In this document: piece by piece, positions 1 through 7,493 of the stretch
Position numbering within the stretch: position 1 is the stretch's first letter
Layout of the letters: the number at the start of each line of letters is the position of its first letter
The notes under the pieces: model-generated
What the model was told of the DNA's origin: nothing
Database searches by the model: none
The model's input: the letters and a program-made list of their open reading frames with translations, nothing else
Program-made: the position numbers and the translations under genes
DNA from: Gammaproteobacteria bacterium
GTDB taxonomy: Bacteria; Pseudomonadota; Gammaproteobacteria; Pseudomonadales; Pseudohongiellaceae
Assembly (NCBI GenBank): GCA_021773355.1
Contig: JAJFKE010000028.1
Location: 30,754 to 94,753 of the forward strand
Length of the DNA: 64,000 nt
Direction of reading: 5' to 3'

Positions 1-44
1 TTGGCAAAGTCCGATAACATGAATTTTGCAATCGTTTTATTCAT
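1..44 (-). CDS. 5' end of an unidentified gene, cut by the window edge
   Basis: Only the first 14 codons are inside the window (MNKTIAKFMLSDFA). The ATG at 44-42 has a GGAG Shine-Dalgarno sequence just upstream and overlaps the stop codon of the 150-aa membrane protein gene (ATGAATAA), so the two are translationally coupled. It should therefore belong to the same ECF41-driven operon. Function cannot be judged from 14 residues. Confidence 0.55.
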   Translation of the reverse strand, partial: MNKTIAKFMLSDFA

Positions 45-489
45 TGCTGTTTCTCCTTTGTCCTGATTGACTGGATAGTGTCGAGTGTTGGTGTTTGTGA
101 TGGCCTGTGTGATTGCCTCTTTCCAGTTTCATCAAGCAGAAAATTGCTATCAGCACAGGCAATACGATCAACACAAAATCCCGCATTGCTGCATTTAGCA
201 GGGCACCCATTGCGATCATCTCAAATAGGTGAAGCAGTCCGTGGCCCGCCAGGAAAACCATGGATACGAAAGCGATATCGTTTGCTGTCAGCTTTTTCTG
301 GGAGACGCCAAGCGCTAACCCCGATCCTGCGGCGAGAAACGCGATGCCGATATCTCGCACGAAATGAATATTGAAGGGCCCGGTTGCTGATGCGCCTGGT
401 GTTTGTTGATACCAGAACTCGGGCGCGACTATCATCACCAGGCCGTTGAGAATATTAAACAAGGCAAAGAGTTTTAAGTAAGCGATCAC
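37..489 (-). CDS. Small four-helix integral membrane protein with His-rich tail, ECF41 target
   Basis: The 150-aa protein has about four hydrophobic segments (residues 3-22, 44-62, 71-92 and 102-120) and a hydrophilic C-terminus rich in histidine (HTGHHKHQH), which could bind metal. I do not recognise a named family. The start is GTG, eight bases after a strong AGGAGG. The gene is divergent from the ECF41 sigma gene, and its upstream region holds a perfect TGTCACA-N16-CGTC promoter, so it is the likely main target of that sigma factor. ECF41 targets elsewhere are usually a carboxymuconolactone decarboxylase, oxidoreductase or epimerase, so a membrane-protein target is unusual. Confidence 0.8.
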   Translation of the reverse strand: MIAYLKLFALFNILNGLVMIVAPEFWYQQTPGASATGPFNIHFVRDIGIAFLAAGSGLALGVSQKKLTANDIAFVSMVFLAGHGLLHLFEMIAMGALLNAAMRDFVLIVLPVLIAIFCLMKLERGNHTGHHKHQHSTLSSQSGQRRNSNE

Positions 490-511
490 AAGAATATCCT
501 CCTGCCCCTAA

Positions 512-538
512 GACGAGTTAGGCAGGCAAGATGTGACA
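512..538 (-). promoter_or_regulatory. ECF41-type promoter for the membrane-protein operon
   Basis: On the minus strand the sequence reads TGTCACA (538-532), 16 bases, then CGTC (515-512). It lies 23 bases upstream of the GTG start of the 150-aa gene, with the ribosome-binding site between. This is the consensus I recall for ECF41 sigma factors (-35 TGTCACA, -10 CGTC). The element is seen directly; its use by the neighbouring sigma factor is inferred. Confidence 0.8.
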
Positions 539-653
539 TCGATCTTTATCTATGTGATATTTTAGGTCAGCTATTCAACTGGGACAGGTTGATGTGGCGA
601 GCATCAGCACAGGTCTTAGACATACTTTTTGTTACATTAGTGGTTACATTCTT

Positions 654-680
654 AGTCACATTCATGATCGCTACGTCGTC
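654..680 (+). promoter_or_regulatory. ECF41-type promoter for the sigma factor gene (autoregulation)
   Basis: The plus strand reads AGTCACA (654-660), exactly 16 bases, then CGTC (677-680). This is one mismatch from the divergent promoter at 512-538 and has the same spacing. It sits 43 bases upstream of the sigma gene start, which points to positive autoregulation. Confidence 0.72.
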
Positions 681-723
681 TATTTGTTAACAAACTCATC
701 ATTCCTGATATCGGAGCAAGCAT

Positions 724-1653
724 GTGAAAAGTCTGGAGAGTGTGTTGGCCTCTAATCGTGGACGCTTTATTGGTCTTGCCTACCGCATGTTGGGAAGCAG
801 GGCCGATGCCGAAGATATATTGCAGGATGCCTATCTAAAAATCAGCCAATTGGATCAGCAGGAGATTCGAAACGCCGAAGCGTTTTTGGTGACCATGATT
901 ACTCGAATGTGCCTGGACCAGCAGAAGAGTGCCAGGGCACGTCGTGAGGTTTACGTTGGCCCCTGGCTACCGGAACCGATTCTGGATGCCGAGCAGATAT
1001 CACCGGACAGTGCCAACGAACTGGCCGATGATCTGTCTTTCGCCCTGTTGTTAACGCTGGAGAAGCTTTCCTCTAGTGAGCGCGCTGCCTTCTTATTGCA
1101 TGATGTATTTGATACACCGTTCTCACATATCTCGGATATTCTGGGAAAGAGCGAGGCGGCTTGTCGGCAACTTGCCACCCGCGCGAGAAAATCCATCCAC
1201 ACTACCCGGCCCTCTGTTGCCGTACCGGATGAGGTTCATCAGACGCTGCTTATGCAGTTTTCTGAAGCGGCAAAAACGGGGGACACTGCTGCACTGCAAA
1301 CCCTGTTGGCTGACGATGCTATAGCCTATACCGATGGGGGCGGACAGAGAATCGCCGCGCTTCGCCCTATTTTTGGTGCTGACAAGATTGCCAGGTTCTT
1401 CGTTGGCATCGTTCGCAAGAGTGAGGCGCGCAATCAAGCAAAAGACTTCTCTTTGCAGACCATAAACGGCATGCCTGGATTGGTCGTGAAAGTAGATGAC
1501 GTGATTGATCAAACCGTCACTCTTGATGTGGCGGATGGGAAAATTCAATCGATATTTGTAGTGCGTAATCCGCAGAAGCTGCATGCTGTTGGGAATGGGA
1601 CAGAAAACAATTGTCTCTCCTTAAATAGCACACTCAACACTGGAGATATTTAG
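724..1653 (+). CDS. ECF41-type RNA polymerase sigma factor with fused SnoaL-like C-terminal domain
   Basis: The 309-aa protein has sigma-70 region 2 at about residues 10-75 (RFIGLAYRMLGSRADAEDI) and region 4 at about 105-160, with its helix-turn-helix. A SnoaL/NTF2-like extension of about 130 residues follows. The three ECF41 signatures are present: WLPEP in the linker (81-85), DGGG (204-207) and an NPxKL motif, here NPQKL (282-286). In this group the C-terminal domain replaces a separate anti-sigma factor and tunes activity. The start is GTG. The gene faces the membrane-protein operon, and both directions carry matching ECF41 promoters. Its stop overlaps the convergent gene that follows by four bases. 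Confidence 0.92.
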   Translation: MKSLESVLASNRGRFIGLAYRMLGSRADAEDILQDAYLKISQLDQQEIRNAEAFLVTMITRMCLDQQKSARARREVYVGPWLPEPILDAEQISPDSANELADDLSFALLLTLEKLSSSERAAFLLHDVFDTPFSHISDILGKSEAACRQLATRARKSIHTTRPSVAVPDEVHQTLLMQFSEAAKTGDTAALQTLLADDAIAYTDGGGQRIAALRPIFGADKIARFFVGIVRKSEARNQAKDFSLQTINGMPGLVVKVDDVIDQTVTLDVADGKIQSIFVVRNPQKLHAVGNGTENNCLSLNSTLNTGDI

Positions 1654-2357
1654 TCACTATTATTTTGGTCTATGGTTTTGTTAGGTAGAAGCGATAGCAA
1701 TTCATCCTCATCGGCAATTAGCTTAAAAGATTTTCCCGACACTATCCAAGCCACACCAAAAGCAACCAAGGCTATGCCCTCTGCCCAAAATAATTTCTGC
1801 CACGGCACTGAAACACTAAACATTGTTTCAATTAAGTCAGTTATCGGCACGCTCAGAATCGCACCAATCATAATAAATCCACAAGTAATATAGACTTTAG
1901 ATCGCCGCCCCTTCTTTCCAACGGCTCCTCTCGTACCGTTTTTCCCCATCCAAAAGAAAAAGAAACAAAAACAAATTAATATTAGAAAAAGGATAAATGC
2001 TGCTGTGAAATGGATAATTGTAGTAGCCTCAATGTCGCAACCATCACACCTTTGATTTTCCGAAGTCGGATTGAAAGCTACCAGAAAAGCTGCTATTGAC
2101 GCCGCTTTGCTAAACGATGCCTGTCGCAATGTGTGACCGTTATAGGCGAATAGAAAGGCACCAACTACGCATAAGCTGCCCACAAAAACATTTCTAGCAT
2201 ATTTATCTGTGGCCCAATATGAATGGCTAATTGAGCTAAGCGGATCTTCATCTAACGTTATAAAAAACACAACAAACGGCAAACTTAACGCGATAATCCC
2301 CATGGTTAAGCGAAGCGCCCTATAGTCAAAAACCGTAGATTCAGTATCAAGTGACAT
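1650..2357 (-). CDS. Multi-pass membrane protein, function unknown
   Basis: The 235-aa protein has about six hydrophobic segments and a short cytoplasmic-type loop with a KKGRR basic cluster. Between segments two and three lies an exported-looking loop with paired cysteines (CDGC), which could bind metal or form a disulfide. I chose the ATG at 2357 because AGGAGG lies six bases upstream; the longer frame needs a TTG next to that site. The family is not recognised. The gene is convergent with the ECF41 sigma gene, and the two stops overlap by four bases. Confidence 0.75.
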   Translation of the reverse strand: MSLDTESTVFDYRALRLTMGIIALSLPFVVFFITLDEDPLSSISHSYWATDKYARNVFVGSLCVVGAFLFAYNGHTLRQASFSKAASIAAFLVAFNPTSENQRCDGCDIEATTIIHFTAAFILFLILICFCFFFFWMGKNGTRGAVGKKGRRSKVYITCGFIMIGAILSVPITDLIETMFSVSVPWQKLFWAEGIALVAFGVAWIVSGKSFKLIADEDELLSLLPNKTIDQNNSD

Positions 2358-2521
2358 CTCCAACCTCCTAGGCTCTGTGGATTTGAATCTAGCCTATGTA
2401 TGCTCTAATTATTTTTGCAGTGTACTTCTTTGATTGCGGCAAAAGAACGTCTTCTTAATATCATTAGTATCGTGGGGGGTCAATTATTCTGAAACGTGGG
2501 TATCACAGGGTCGGTATCACA

Positions 2522-3480
2522 GGGTCAGGTCTCCATTTGCATGTCGTGACTGCGGATAATGCGGCTTATTGTGGTGTGGCTCAGATGGAGGAAGTCACCG
2601 ATTTCTCGTTGCGAGTAGTGGCAACTGCGATAGGCCATGATGATGGATTGTTCGCGTGAGGCATATCGCTCAAAGTACCATTCGATGGACCGTTTTACCG
2701 GGCCATGTTGAGTCTTGGGTATACCACGGAGTTTTGCGCCCTGCGCCATCTTGCACTGCATATTTTCGACGAACTCCTCGCTACCCAGATAAACTTGATT
2801 GCGCAAATTTTGCCACGGTGAGGGTTGGCCTTTTCCTTCGTTAACAAACTGTTGGTAGGCAAATTGACTCTGCATCTTATTCGGGTTGAACAGGGACAAT
2901 AGCGTATCCGTCTGCATCCAATTCGGTGTCGCGACCAGGCCTGCGGTCGCCCGGTAACTACTCCAGGGCCACTCTTCTGCCTTATGCGTCATGCCTGCCC
3001 GGACGCAACGTATCTGCATAACTCCAACAGGTAACTTTCCGCCTGAACCAGAATCGCTTTGTATCGACCCTGCAATACATGCCCTACTCGCCGGTGGCGA
3101 CGATTAATGAACTGCGTGTAGTTGCCGTTGAGATGACGCATGCCGCGACTGAGGGTTGCATCGCCAGTCTCGATTACCAGGTGATAGTGATTGCCCATGA
3201 GACAATAGGCATGGCAGCGCCAGGTGTAACGGTCTACACACTGAGCGAGTAGCTCAAGGAATTTCAATCGATCGGCTCGATCACGGGCTATTTCCTGCCT
3301 GGCATTTCCCCTTGCCGTAATGTGATACAAGGCACCCGGAAACTCTATTCGAAGCGGTCTCGCCATTTGCTGTTCCATCCATGGAAATGAGCAGGGAAAA
3401 CAAACCTTAGATCAAGTGCAGAGAAACTCCAAGAAACTGCGCACAGTTGTCTGCAAAATGTGCAAATGGAGACCTGACCC
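2522..3480 (-). mobile_element. RAYT/IS200-like element, copy 1 (decayed)
   Basis: The element is bounded by perfect 20-bp inverted termini, GGGTCAGGTCTCCATTTGCA at 2522-2541 and its complement at 3461-3480. It is closely similar throughout to the intact copy at 6520-7488. It carries a frameshifted transposase gene. Its right end lies about 75 bases before the operator repeats of the mobile mystery gene pair. Confidence 0.9.
2525..3378 (-). pseudogene. REP-associated tyrosine transposase (RAYT), frameshifted
   Basis: The N-terminal half (2989-3378) has the HUH motif in MGNHYHLVI, and the C-terminal half (2525-3019) has the helix-turn-helix tail. Compared with the intact copy, ten bases (GGATTAAGTA) are missing near 3003. 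The lost bases encode the LNP part of the conserved RYVVLNPVRAGM helix region, and the deletion shifts the frame. The protein should be inactive unless the intact copy acts in trans. Confidence 0.9.
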
Positions 3481-3554
3481 CGTGCTTTTTCAACCGCGCA
3501 GTTGACTGCAGATTAACTAGAGTACTGTTTCGATTCGTCCTATTGACTTTAAAT

Positions 3555-3640
3555 AGGCTATAAATATATAGCCTTATTGTTCTATATAGGCTATATATAT
3601 ACATCCTTTTTAACTCGTATGAACTATATTTATATAGCCT
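3555..3640 (+). promoter_or_regulatory. Four operator half-sites upstream of the mobile mystery pair
   Basis: AGGCTATA occurs at 3555-3562 and 3588-3595. Its complement TATAGCCT occurs at 3567-3574 and 3633-3640. The first pair forms an inverted repeat with a four-base centre, and the last half-site ends six bases before the ATG. This is the arrangement expected for autoregulation by the XRE protein encoded immediately downstream. No Shine-Dalgarno sequence precedes the ATG, so the transcript may be leaderless or nearly so. Confidence 0.7.
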
Positions 3641-3646
3641 TTTCCC

Positions 3647-4099
3647 ATGAAAGAAACTATTCGTAAACAATACCAAAAAAAGATCAATCAACTGATTGAT
3701 CTAGACAAGATCAAGCGCCCAAGAGAGGGTTGGATCAGAACCTGGCGCAAAGCTCTGGGCATGAGCAGCACCCAGCTTGCAGCACTGCTTGGGCTTGGCA
3801 AGGCTCAGGTTACTCAGATGGAGCGCATGGAAACTCAAGACCGAATTACCTTGAAGCAGTTGCGGCGCGTGGCCGAGGCAATTGATGCCGAGCTGATCTA
3901 CGCTTTTGTGCCGCGGCATTCTCTGGAGCAGACTCTGCACAGCCGTGCTCAGTTCAAAGCACGGCGACTGGTGGAAAAGGCCAACGTGCAGATGAAGCTG
4001 GAAGCGCAACAACTCTCTGAAGAAGAGCTGGAGAATCAGATTGATATGGAAACCCAGCGCCTGTTGATGTCCATGCCCAGGGATCTATGGAATGACTGA
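3647..4099 (+). CDS. Mobile mystery protein A (XRE-type DNA-binding regulator)
   Basis: The 150-aa protein has an XRE helix-turn-helix at about residues 30-85 (RKALGMSSTQLAALLGLGK, QVTQMER) and a charged, helical C-terminal tail. The sequence and the downstream Fic partner match the mobile mystery protein A family, which travels on mobile or accessory islands. It probably represses its own operon through the AGGCTATA half-sites upstream and may act as an antitoxin for the Fic protein. It overlaps the next gene by eight bases. The pair lies between two RAYT-related repeats, which fits recent movement. Confidence 0.88.
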   Translation: MKETIRKQYQKKINQLIDLDKIKRPREGWIRTWRKALGMSSTQLAALLGLGKAQVTQMERMETQDRITLKQLRRVAEAIDAELIYAFVPRHSLEQTLHSRAQFKARRLVEKANVQMKLEAQQLSEEELENQIDMETQRLLMSMPRDLWND

Positions 4100-4703
4100 A
4101 CACCCAGACGACACGCTTTTCGCCGAGTCGGATGCCACCACAGCCCTGGGTCCCGACGAACGTGAAGGCTTGAAATTACCCCATGTGGAAACGCGGGGTG
4201 AACTGGACCAGGTGGAACAGCAAAATATGCAGGATTGCTATCGCTGGCTGGAAAAACAGCGAAAGTACAAGGGCACTGATTTCCTGACAGAAGATTTCCT
4301 CCTGGTTCTACACAGACACATGTTCGGTACGGTTTGGCGCTGGGCGGGCCACTATCGCAATTCCGAGAAAAGCATTGGTATTTATCCGGGAGAGATCGCT
4401 GCGGCTTTGCGAGTTTTACTGGAAGATGCGCAGTACTGGGCTGAGCATGATACCTATAGCCGTGAGGAGTATGCGGCAAGGTTCCATCACCGCTTAGTTT
4501 GTATTCATCCATTTCCCAACGGCAATGGCCGCCACGGGCGAATAATGACCGATGTTGTACTCGAAAATGTATTGAATGTTGATCCTGTTGATTGGACCGG
4601 AGAGGAGACAATGGACGCCGAGACTCACCGACAATGTTACATTCAAGCGCTGCGCGCAGCGGACGGAAGAAATTATAGTGCGCTAATCACTCTGATGTCG
4701 TAA
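4092..4703 (+). CDS. Mobile mystery protein B (Fic-domain protein)
   Basis: The 203-aa protein contains the Fic core HPFPNGNGRHGR, a match to the HxFx(D/N)GNGRxxR motif that binds the nucleotide phosphates and holds the catalytic histidine. Fic enzymes usually transfer AMP from ATP to a Ser, Thr or Tyr hydroxyl of a target protein. Members paired with mobile mystery protein A have no proven target that I know of. The start overlaps the A gene by eight bases, so the two are coupled. The pair resembles a toxin-antitoxin module; that role is inferred. Confidence 0.9.
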   Translation: MTEHPDDTLFAESDATTALGPDEREGLKLPHVETRGELDQVEQQNMQDCYRWLEKQRKYKGTDFLTEDFLLVLHRHMFGTVWRWAGHYRNSEKSIGIYPGEIAAALRVLLEDAQYWAEHDTYSREEYAARFHHRLVCIHPFPNGNGRHGRIMTDVVLENVLNVDPVDWTGEETMDAETHRQCYIQALRAADGRNYSALITLMS

Positions 4704-4735
4704 TCAATGAATGGCAGAATCCGGCGGGAATCACA

Positions 4736-4870
4736 GGGTCAGGTCTCCATTTGCACGTCGTGGTAGCGGATAATGCGGCTTATTGTGGTGTGGCTCAGAT
4801 GGAGGAAGTCACCGATTTCTCGTTGCGAGTAGTGGCAACTGCGATAGGCCATGATGATGGATTGTTCGCG
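4736..4870 (-). mobile_element. Truncated RAYT element end, copy 3
   Basis: About 135 bases match the transposase 3' end of copies 1 and 2, starting at the terminus GGGTCAGGTCTCCATTTGCA (4736-4755) and breaking off after ATTGTTCGCG. What remains encodes only the C-terminal helix-turn-helix tail. The match is closer to copy 1 than to copy 2. Confidence 0.85.
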
Positions 4871-4880
4871 GGAAAGCACG

Positions 4881-4938
4881 GGGTCAGGTCTCTAATTGCA
4901 CACAGATCAGGCATTGAGTTGCAAATGGAGACCTGACC
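4881..4938. repeat. Solo RAYT-terminus mini-element
   Basis: A 58-bp near-palindrome made of the two RAYT termini with almost nothing between them: GGGTCAGGTCTCTAATTGCA at 4881-4900 and TTGCAAATGGAGACCTGACC at 4919-4938. It looks like a non-autonomous REP/MITE-type unit mobilised by the RAYT enzyme. Confidence 0.7.
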
Positions 4939-5343
4939 TCGAAACTCACGTGACCTCGAAACTCACGAAACTCGAATTAAATTCGAGCTTGAAGCTCATT
5001 CGACTGTTCGAGTCAATACATCGGGTCGGTTCAGTACTCACGCTTGTTAACGGTCTTTGCTGACCTTCAAATCATCGAGCTACTGAACCGGTAACTAGCT
5101 GAAACTGATTACGGGCTTAGCTTTATCAAAGAGTCAAGAACAGGGAGATTTGACCATACAATCAAATCAATTAGGGACAGGGCTAGCGCCCCTCCCATTA
5201 GTAAGGGCGTTTTCTGCACCGAAGTGTGCTAATCGGAAGGAAAGACCAACTAAAGAAGTACAAATAGTCATGTTCAATTAACCTGAGAATTTGACGAAAA
5301 AAGTACTATTCATGAACTACCATTAATATTTCTTAGAGAGTAG

Positions 5344-5373
5344 GCTCCTATTTTCGTCAACCAAAATAGGAGC
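5344..5373 (+). promoter_or_regulatory. Perfect hairpin that contains the ribosome-binding site of the 90-aa gene
   Basis: GCTCCTATTTT (5344-5354) and AAAATAGGAGC (5363-5373) are fully complementary around an eight-base loop. The Shine-Dalgarno bases TAGGAG lie in the 3' arm, seven bases before the ATG at 5380. If transcribed as the leader of this gene, the folded form would hide the ribosome-binding site. Confidence 0.6.
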
Positions 5374-5379
5374 ACTGTC

Positions 5380-5652
5380 ATGAATACACAACAGTTCATC
5401 GAAATAGTTATCAGCATCGCTCGCAGCTTGGGGTACTCAGTTGCATCGAATCGTTTAGGGCAAGAACAAATAGATTTTGGTCATAAGAAAATTCATTCTG
5501 GTCATTTGGTTAAGTTATTTCCAGATATTATGAAAGAGAACGCTAACATATCTAGGCTTATCGAGTCTGTTGCTCCCGGTAGACCTTGCGCTCATCGACC
5601 TATGCGAAAAATCATACAAATGATCCAACAGCGAGCTTATGTCAGCAGCTAA
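5380..5652 (+). CDS. Small hypothetical protein, 90 aa
   Basis: No family is recognised. The predicted protein is soluble and mixed helical, with a basic C-terminus (RPMRKIIQMIQQRAYVSS). The ATG follows a TAGGAG ribosome-binding site that sits inside a perfect hairpin. The gene is visibly AT-richer than the flanking core genes and lies between direct repeats derived from RAYT termini, so it looks like acquired cargo. It could be a small toxin, a regulator or a decayed fragment; nothing in the sequence decides this. Confidence 0.5.
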   Translation: MNTQQFIEIVISIARSLGYSVASNRLGQEQIDFGHKKIHSGHLVKLFPDIMKENANISRLIESVAPGRPCAHRPMRKIIQMIQQRAYVSS

Positions 5653-5723
5653 CAAATAGATCAGGTATTGAGTTGCAAATAGAGACCTGACCCCGAAACT
5701 TTTGGCGGAGTTGAACCTCTCCT

Positions 5724-6212
5724 TTAACCGCGTTTCTTCCTACTCGCTGCTGCCTTTTTAGCGCGCGCAGCGCGGGCGGCGGCATCAGCTTTTATTTTTT
5801 TGTCCCAGTCTTTTTCAAACTGGGCCAGCACCTTGGCTCTGGCAGCCAGCTTGCGGTCGAAGGGTTTGGCGGAGTGCAGCTTGTCTTCGGCGGTAACCAT
5901 AATCTGTTTGGCTTCACTGAGAGATTTACCCAGTAACAGACTGGCAGCCCTGGCTTTCTTGAGTTGATCGCTAGCAGTTTTACTGCTGGATTTTTTAGCC
6001 TGCGCAGCTGCCTTGGCGGCACTCGCTCTGGCTTTGGCGAGTTTGTTCTGAACTACCTTGAGTTGTTTCTTTGCTGTCATTATCTCCTTCTGATGGCCGG
6101 CAACATAGCTGTCTCTGGCCTTGCCAATTTTATTCTGCAACGAATGAAAATCGGCTTCAAGGTCATGGATGATGTGACGGGATTTGCTCTGGGATTTATT
6201 TGTCGTGGCCAT
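5724..6212 (-). CDS. Lysine/alanine-rich histone-H1-like protein
   Basis: The 162-aa protein is strongly basic and rich in Ala and Lys, predicted to be helical or coiled-coil over residues 15-115, and ends in a low-complexity KKAAASRKKRG tail. Similar composition is found in bacterial histone-H1-like and AlgP-type DNA-binding proteins, which compact or bend DNA. The start at 6212 has a CGGAGC ribosome-binding site. Because the assignment rests on composition, a structural or adhesion-related role remains possible. Confidence 0.7.
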   Translation of the reverse strand: MATTNKSQSKSRHIIHDLEADFHSLQNKIGKARDSYVAGHQKEIMTAKKQLKVVQNKLAKARASAAKAAAQAKKSSSKTASDQLKKARAASLLLGKSLSEAKQIMVTAEDKLHSAKPFDRKLAARAKVLAQFEKDWDKKIKADAAARAARAKKAAASRKKRG

Positions 6213-6519
6213 AGTGTTGCTCCGAAATGATTATGTAATAGTTATTTCTGTAAACTGCTGCAGTGAATTTCCTGACAATCGATATTCGGGGAGCCTCGGA
6301 ACCGGCCAAAGGCTATAGGTGCCATAGACTCGCTCAAAGGATCCCTAGTCTTCCATCTCCATTTCACAGCTGTAATCACCAGACATCGCTAGATGATTCA
6401 GTCGGGCACGTTTTACCAGAGCCCGCTACGCCAGTATGGCATTCTCCTGTTTGCCTTGCCATGCCAACAGGGCTGGTTGTTGCAGGGCTCTGCCGAAAGA
6501 AATCGTAAGGAAAATCACA
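6213..6519. other. Noncoding stretch, no feature recognised
   Basis: Between the histone-like gene and RAYT copy 2 I see no reading frame with a plausible start and composition, and no tRNA or terminator-like hairpin. It presumably holds the promoter of the minus-strand histone-like gene. Confidence 0.5.
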
Positions 6520-7488
6520 GGGTCAGGTCTCCATTTGCACGTCGTGGGTGCGGATAATGCGGCTTATGGTGGTGTGGCTCAGGTTGAGGAAGTCACCGAT
6601 TTCTTGTTGCGTATAGTGGCAACTGCGATAGGCCATGATGATGGATTGTTCGCGTGAGGCATATCGCTCAAAGTACCATTCGATGGACCGTTTTACCGGG
6701 CCATGTTGAATCTTGGGTATACCACGGAGTTTTGCGCCCTGGGCCATCTTGCACTGCATATTTTCGACGAACTCCTCGCTACCCAGATAAACTTGATTGC
6801 GCAAATTTTGCCACGGTGGGGGCTGGTCTTTTCCGTCGCTAATAAACTGTTGGTAGGCGAATTGACTCTGCATCTTGTTCCGGTCGAACAGGGACAATAG
6901 CGTGTCCGTCTGCATCCAATTTGGTGTTGCGACCAGGCCTGCGGTCGCCCGGTAACTACTCCAGGGCCACTCTTCTGCCTTATGCGTCATGCCTGCCCGG
7001 ACGGGATTAAGTACAACGTATCTGCATAACTCCAACAAGTAACTTTCCGCCTGAACCAGAATCGCTTTGTATCGACCCTGAAATACATGCCCTACTCGCC
7101 GGTGGCGACGATTAATGAACTGCGTGTAGTTGCCGTTGAGATGGCGCATGCCGCGACTGAGGGTTGCATCGCCAGTCTCGATTACCAGGTGATAGTGATT
7201 GCCCATGAGACAATAGGCATGGCAGCGCCAGGCGTAACGGTCTACACACTGAGCAAGTAGCCCAAGGAATTTCAATCGATCGGCTCGATCGCGGGCTATT
7301 TCCTGCCTGGCATTTCCCCTTGCTGTAATGTGATACAAGGCACCCGGAAACTCTATTCGAAGCGGTCTCGCCATTTGCTGTTCCATCCATGGAAATGAGC
7401 AGGGAAAACAAACCTTAGATCAAGTGCAGAGAAACTCCAAGAAACTGCGCGTAGTTGTCTGCAAAATGTGCAAATGGAGACCTGACCC
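6520..7488 (-). mobile_element. RAYT/IS200-like element, copy 2 (intact)
   Basis: A 969-bp unit with perfect 20-bp inverted termini (6520-6539 and 7469-7488) and one intact transposase gene. The transposase stop codon lies inside one terminus, so its last residues (QMET) are encoded by the terminal repeat. The other end stops five bases short of the stop codon of the following lipoprotein gene. Confidence 0.93.
6523..7386 (-). CDS. REP-associated tyrosine transposase (RAYT, Y1 HUH family)
   Basis: The 287-aa protein has the HUH metal-binding pair in MGNHYHLVI (His64 and His66). The catalytic tyrosine is expected in the SYLLELCRYVVLNPVR helix at about residues 115-130. A C-terminal extension ends in a helix-turn-helix (TQQEIGDFLNLSHTTISRII). 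RAYT proteins nick and join single-stranded DNA at palindromic repeats; the solo termini at 4881, 5659 and 19470 are likely traces of its activity. It is longer than classic IS200 transposases because of the extra DNA-binding tail. An alternative start is the Met at residue 5. Confidence 0.92.
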   Translation of the reverse strand: MEQQMARPLRIEFPGALYHITARGNARQEIARDRADRLKFLGLLAQCVDRYAWRCHAYCLMGNHYHLVIETGDATLSRGMRHLNGNYTQFINRRHRRVGHVFQGRYKAILVQAESYLLELCRYVVLNPVRAGMTHKAEEWPWSSYRATAGLVATPNWMQTDTLLSLFDRNKMQSQFAYQQFISDGKDQPPPWQNLRNQVYLGSEEFVENMQCKMAQGAKLRGIPKIQHGPVKRSIEWYFERYASREQSIIMAYRSCHYTQQEIGDFLNLSHTTISRIIRTHDVQMET

Positions 7489-7493
7489 CGGAT

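Larger units (their letters stand above)
4905..5700. repeat. Direct repeats of about 43 bp flanking the orphan 90-aa gene
   Basis: The stretch at about 4914-4947 (GATCAGGCATTGAGTTGCAA and onward to CGAAACT) recurs at about 5659-5700 with only a few differences. The two copies have the same orientation and enclose the segment that carries the 90-aa gene. The noncoding part from 4948 to 5343 shows no other gene; it contains short CGAAACTCACG repeats near 4940-4975. Confidence 0.65.

Noticed and set aside
4036..4611. Minus-strand 191-aa reading frame under the Fic gene
   Set aside because: It is a shadow of the plus-strand mobile mystery protein B gene, with no start site or family match.
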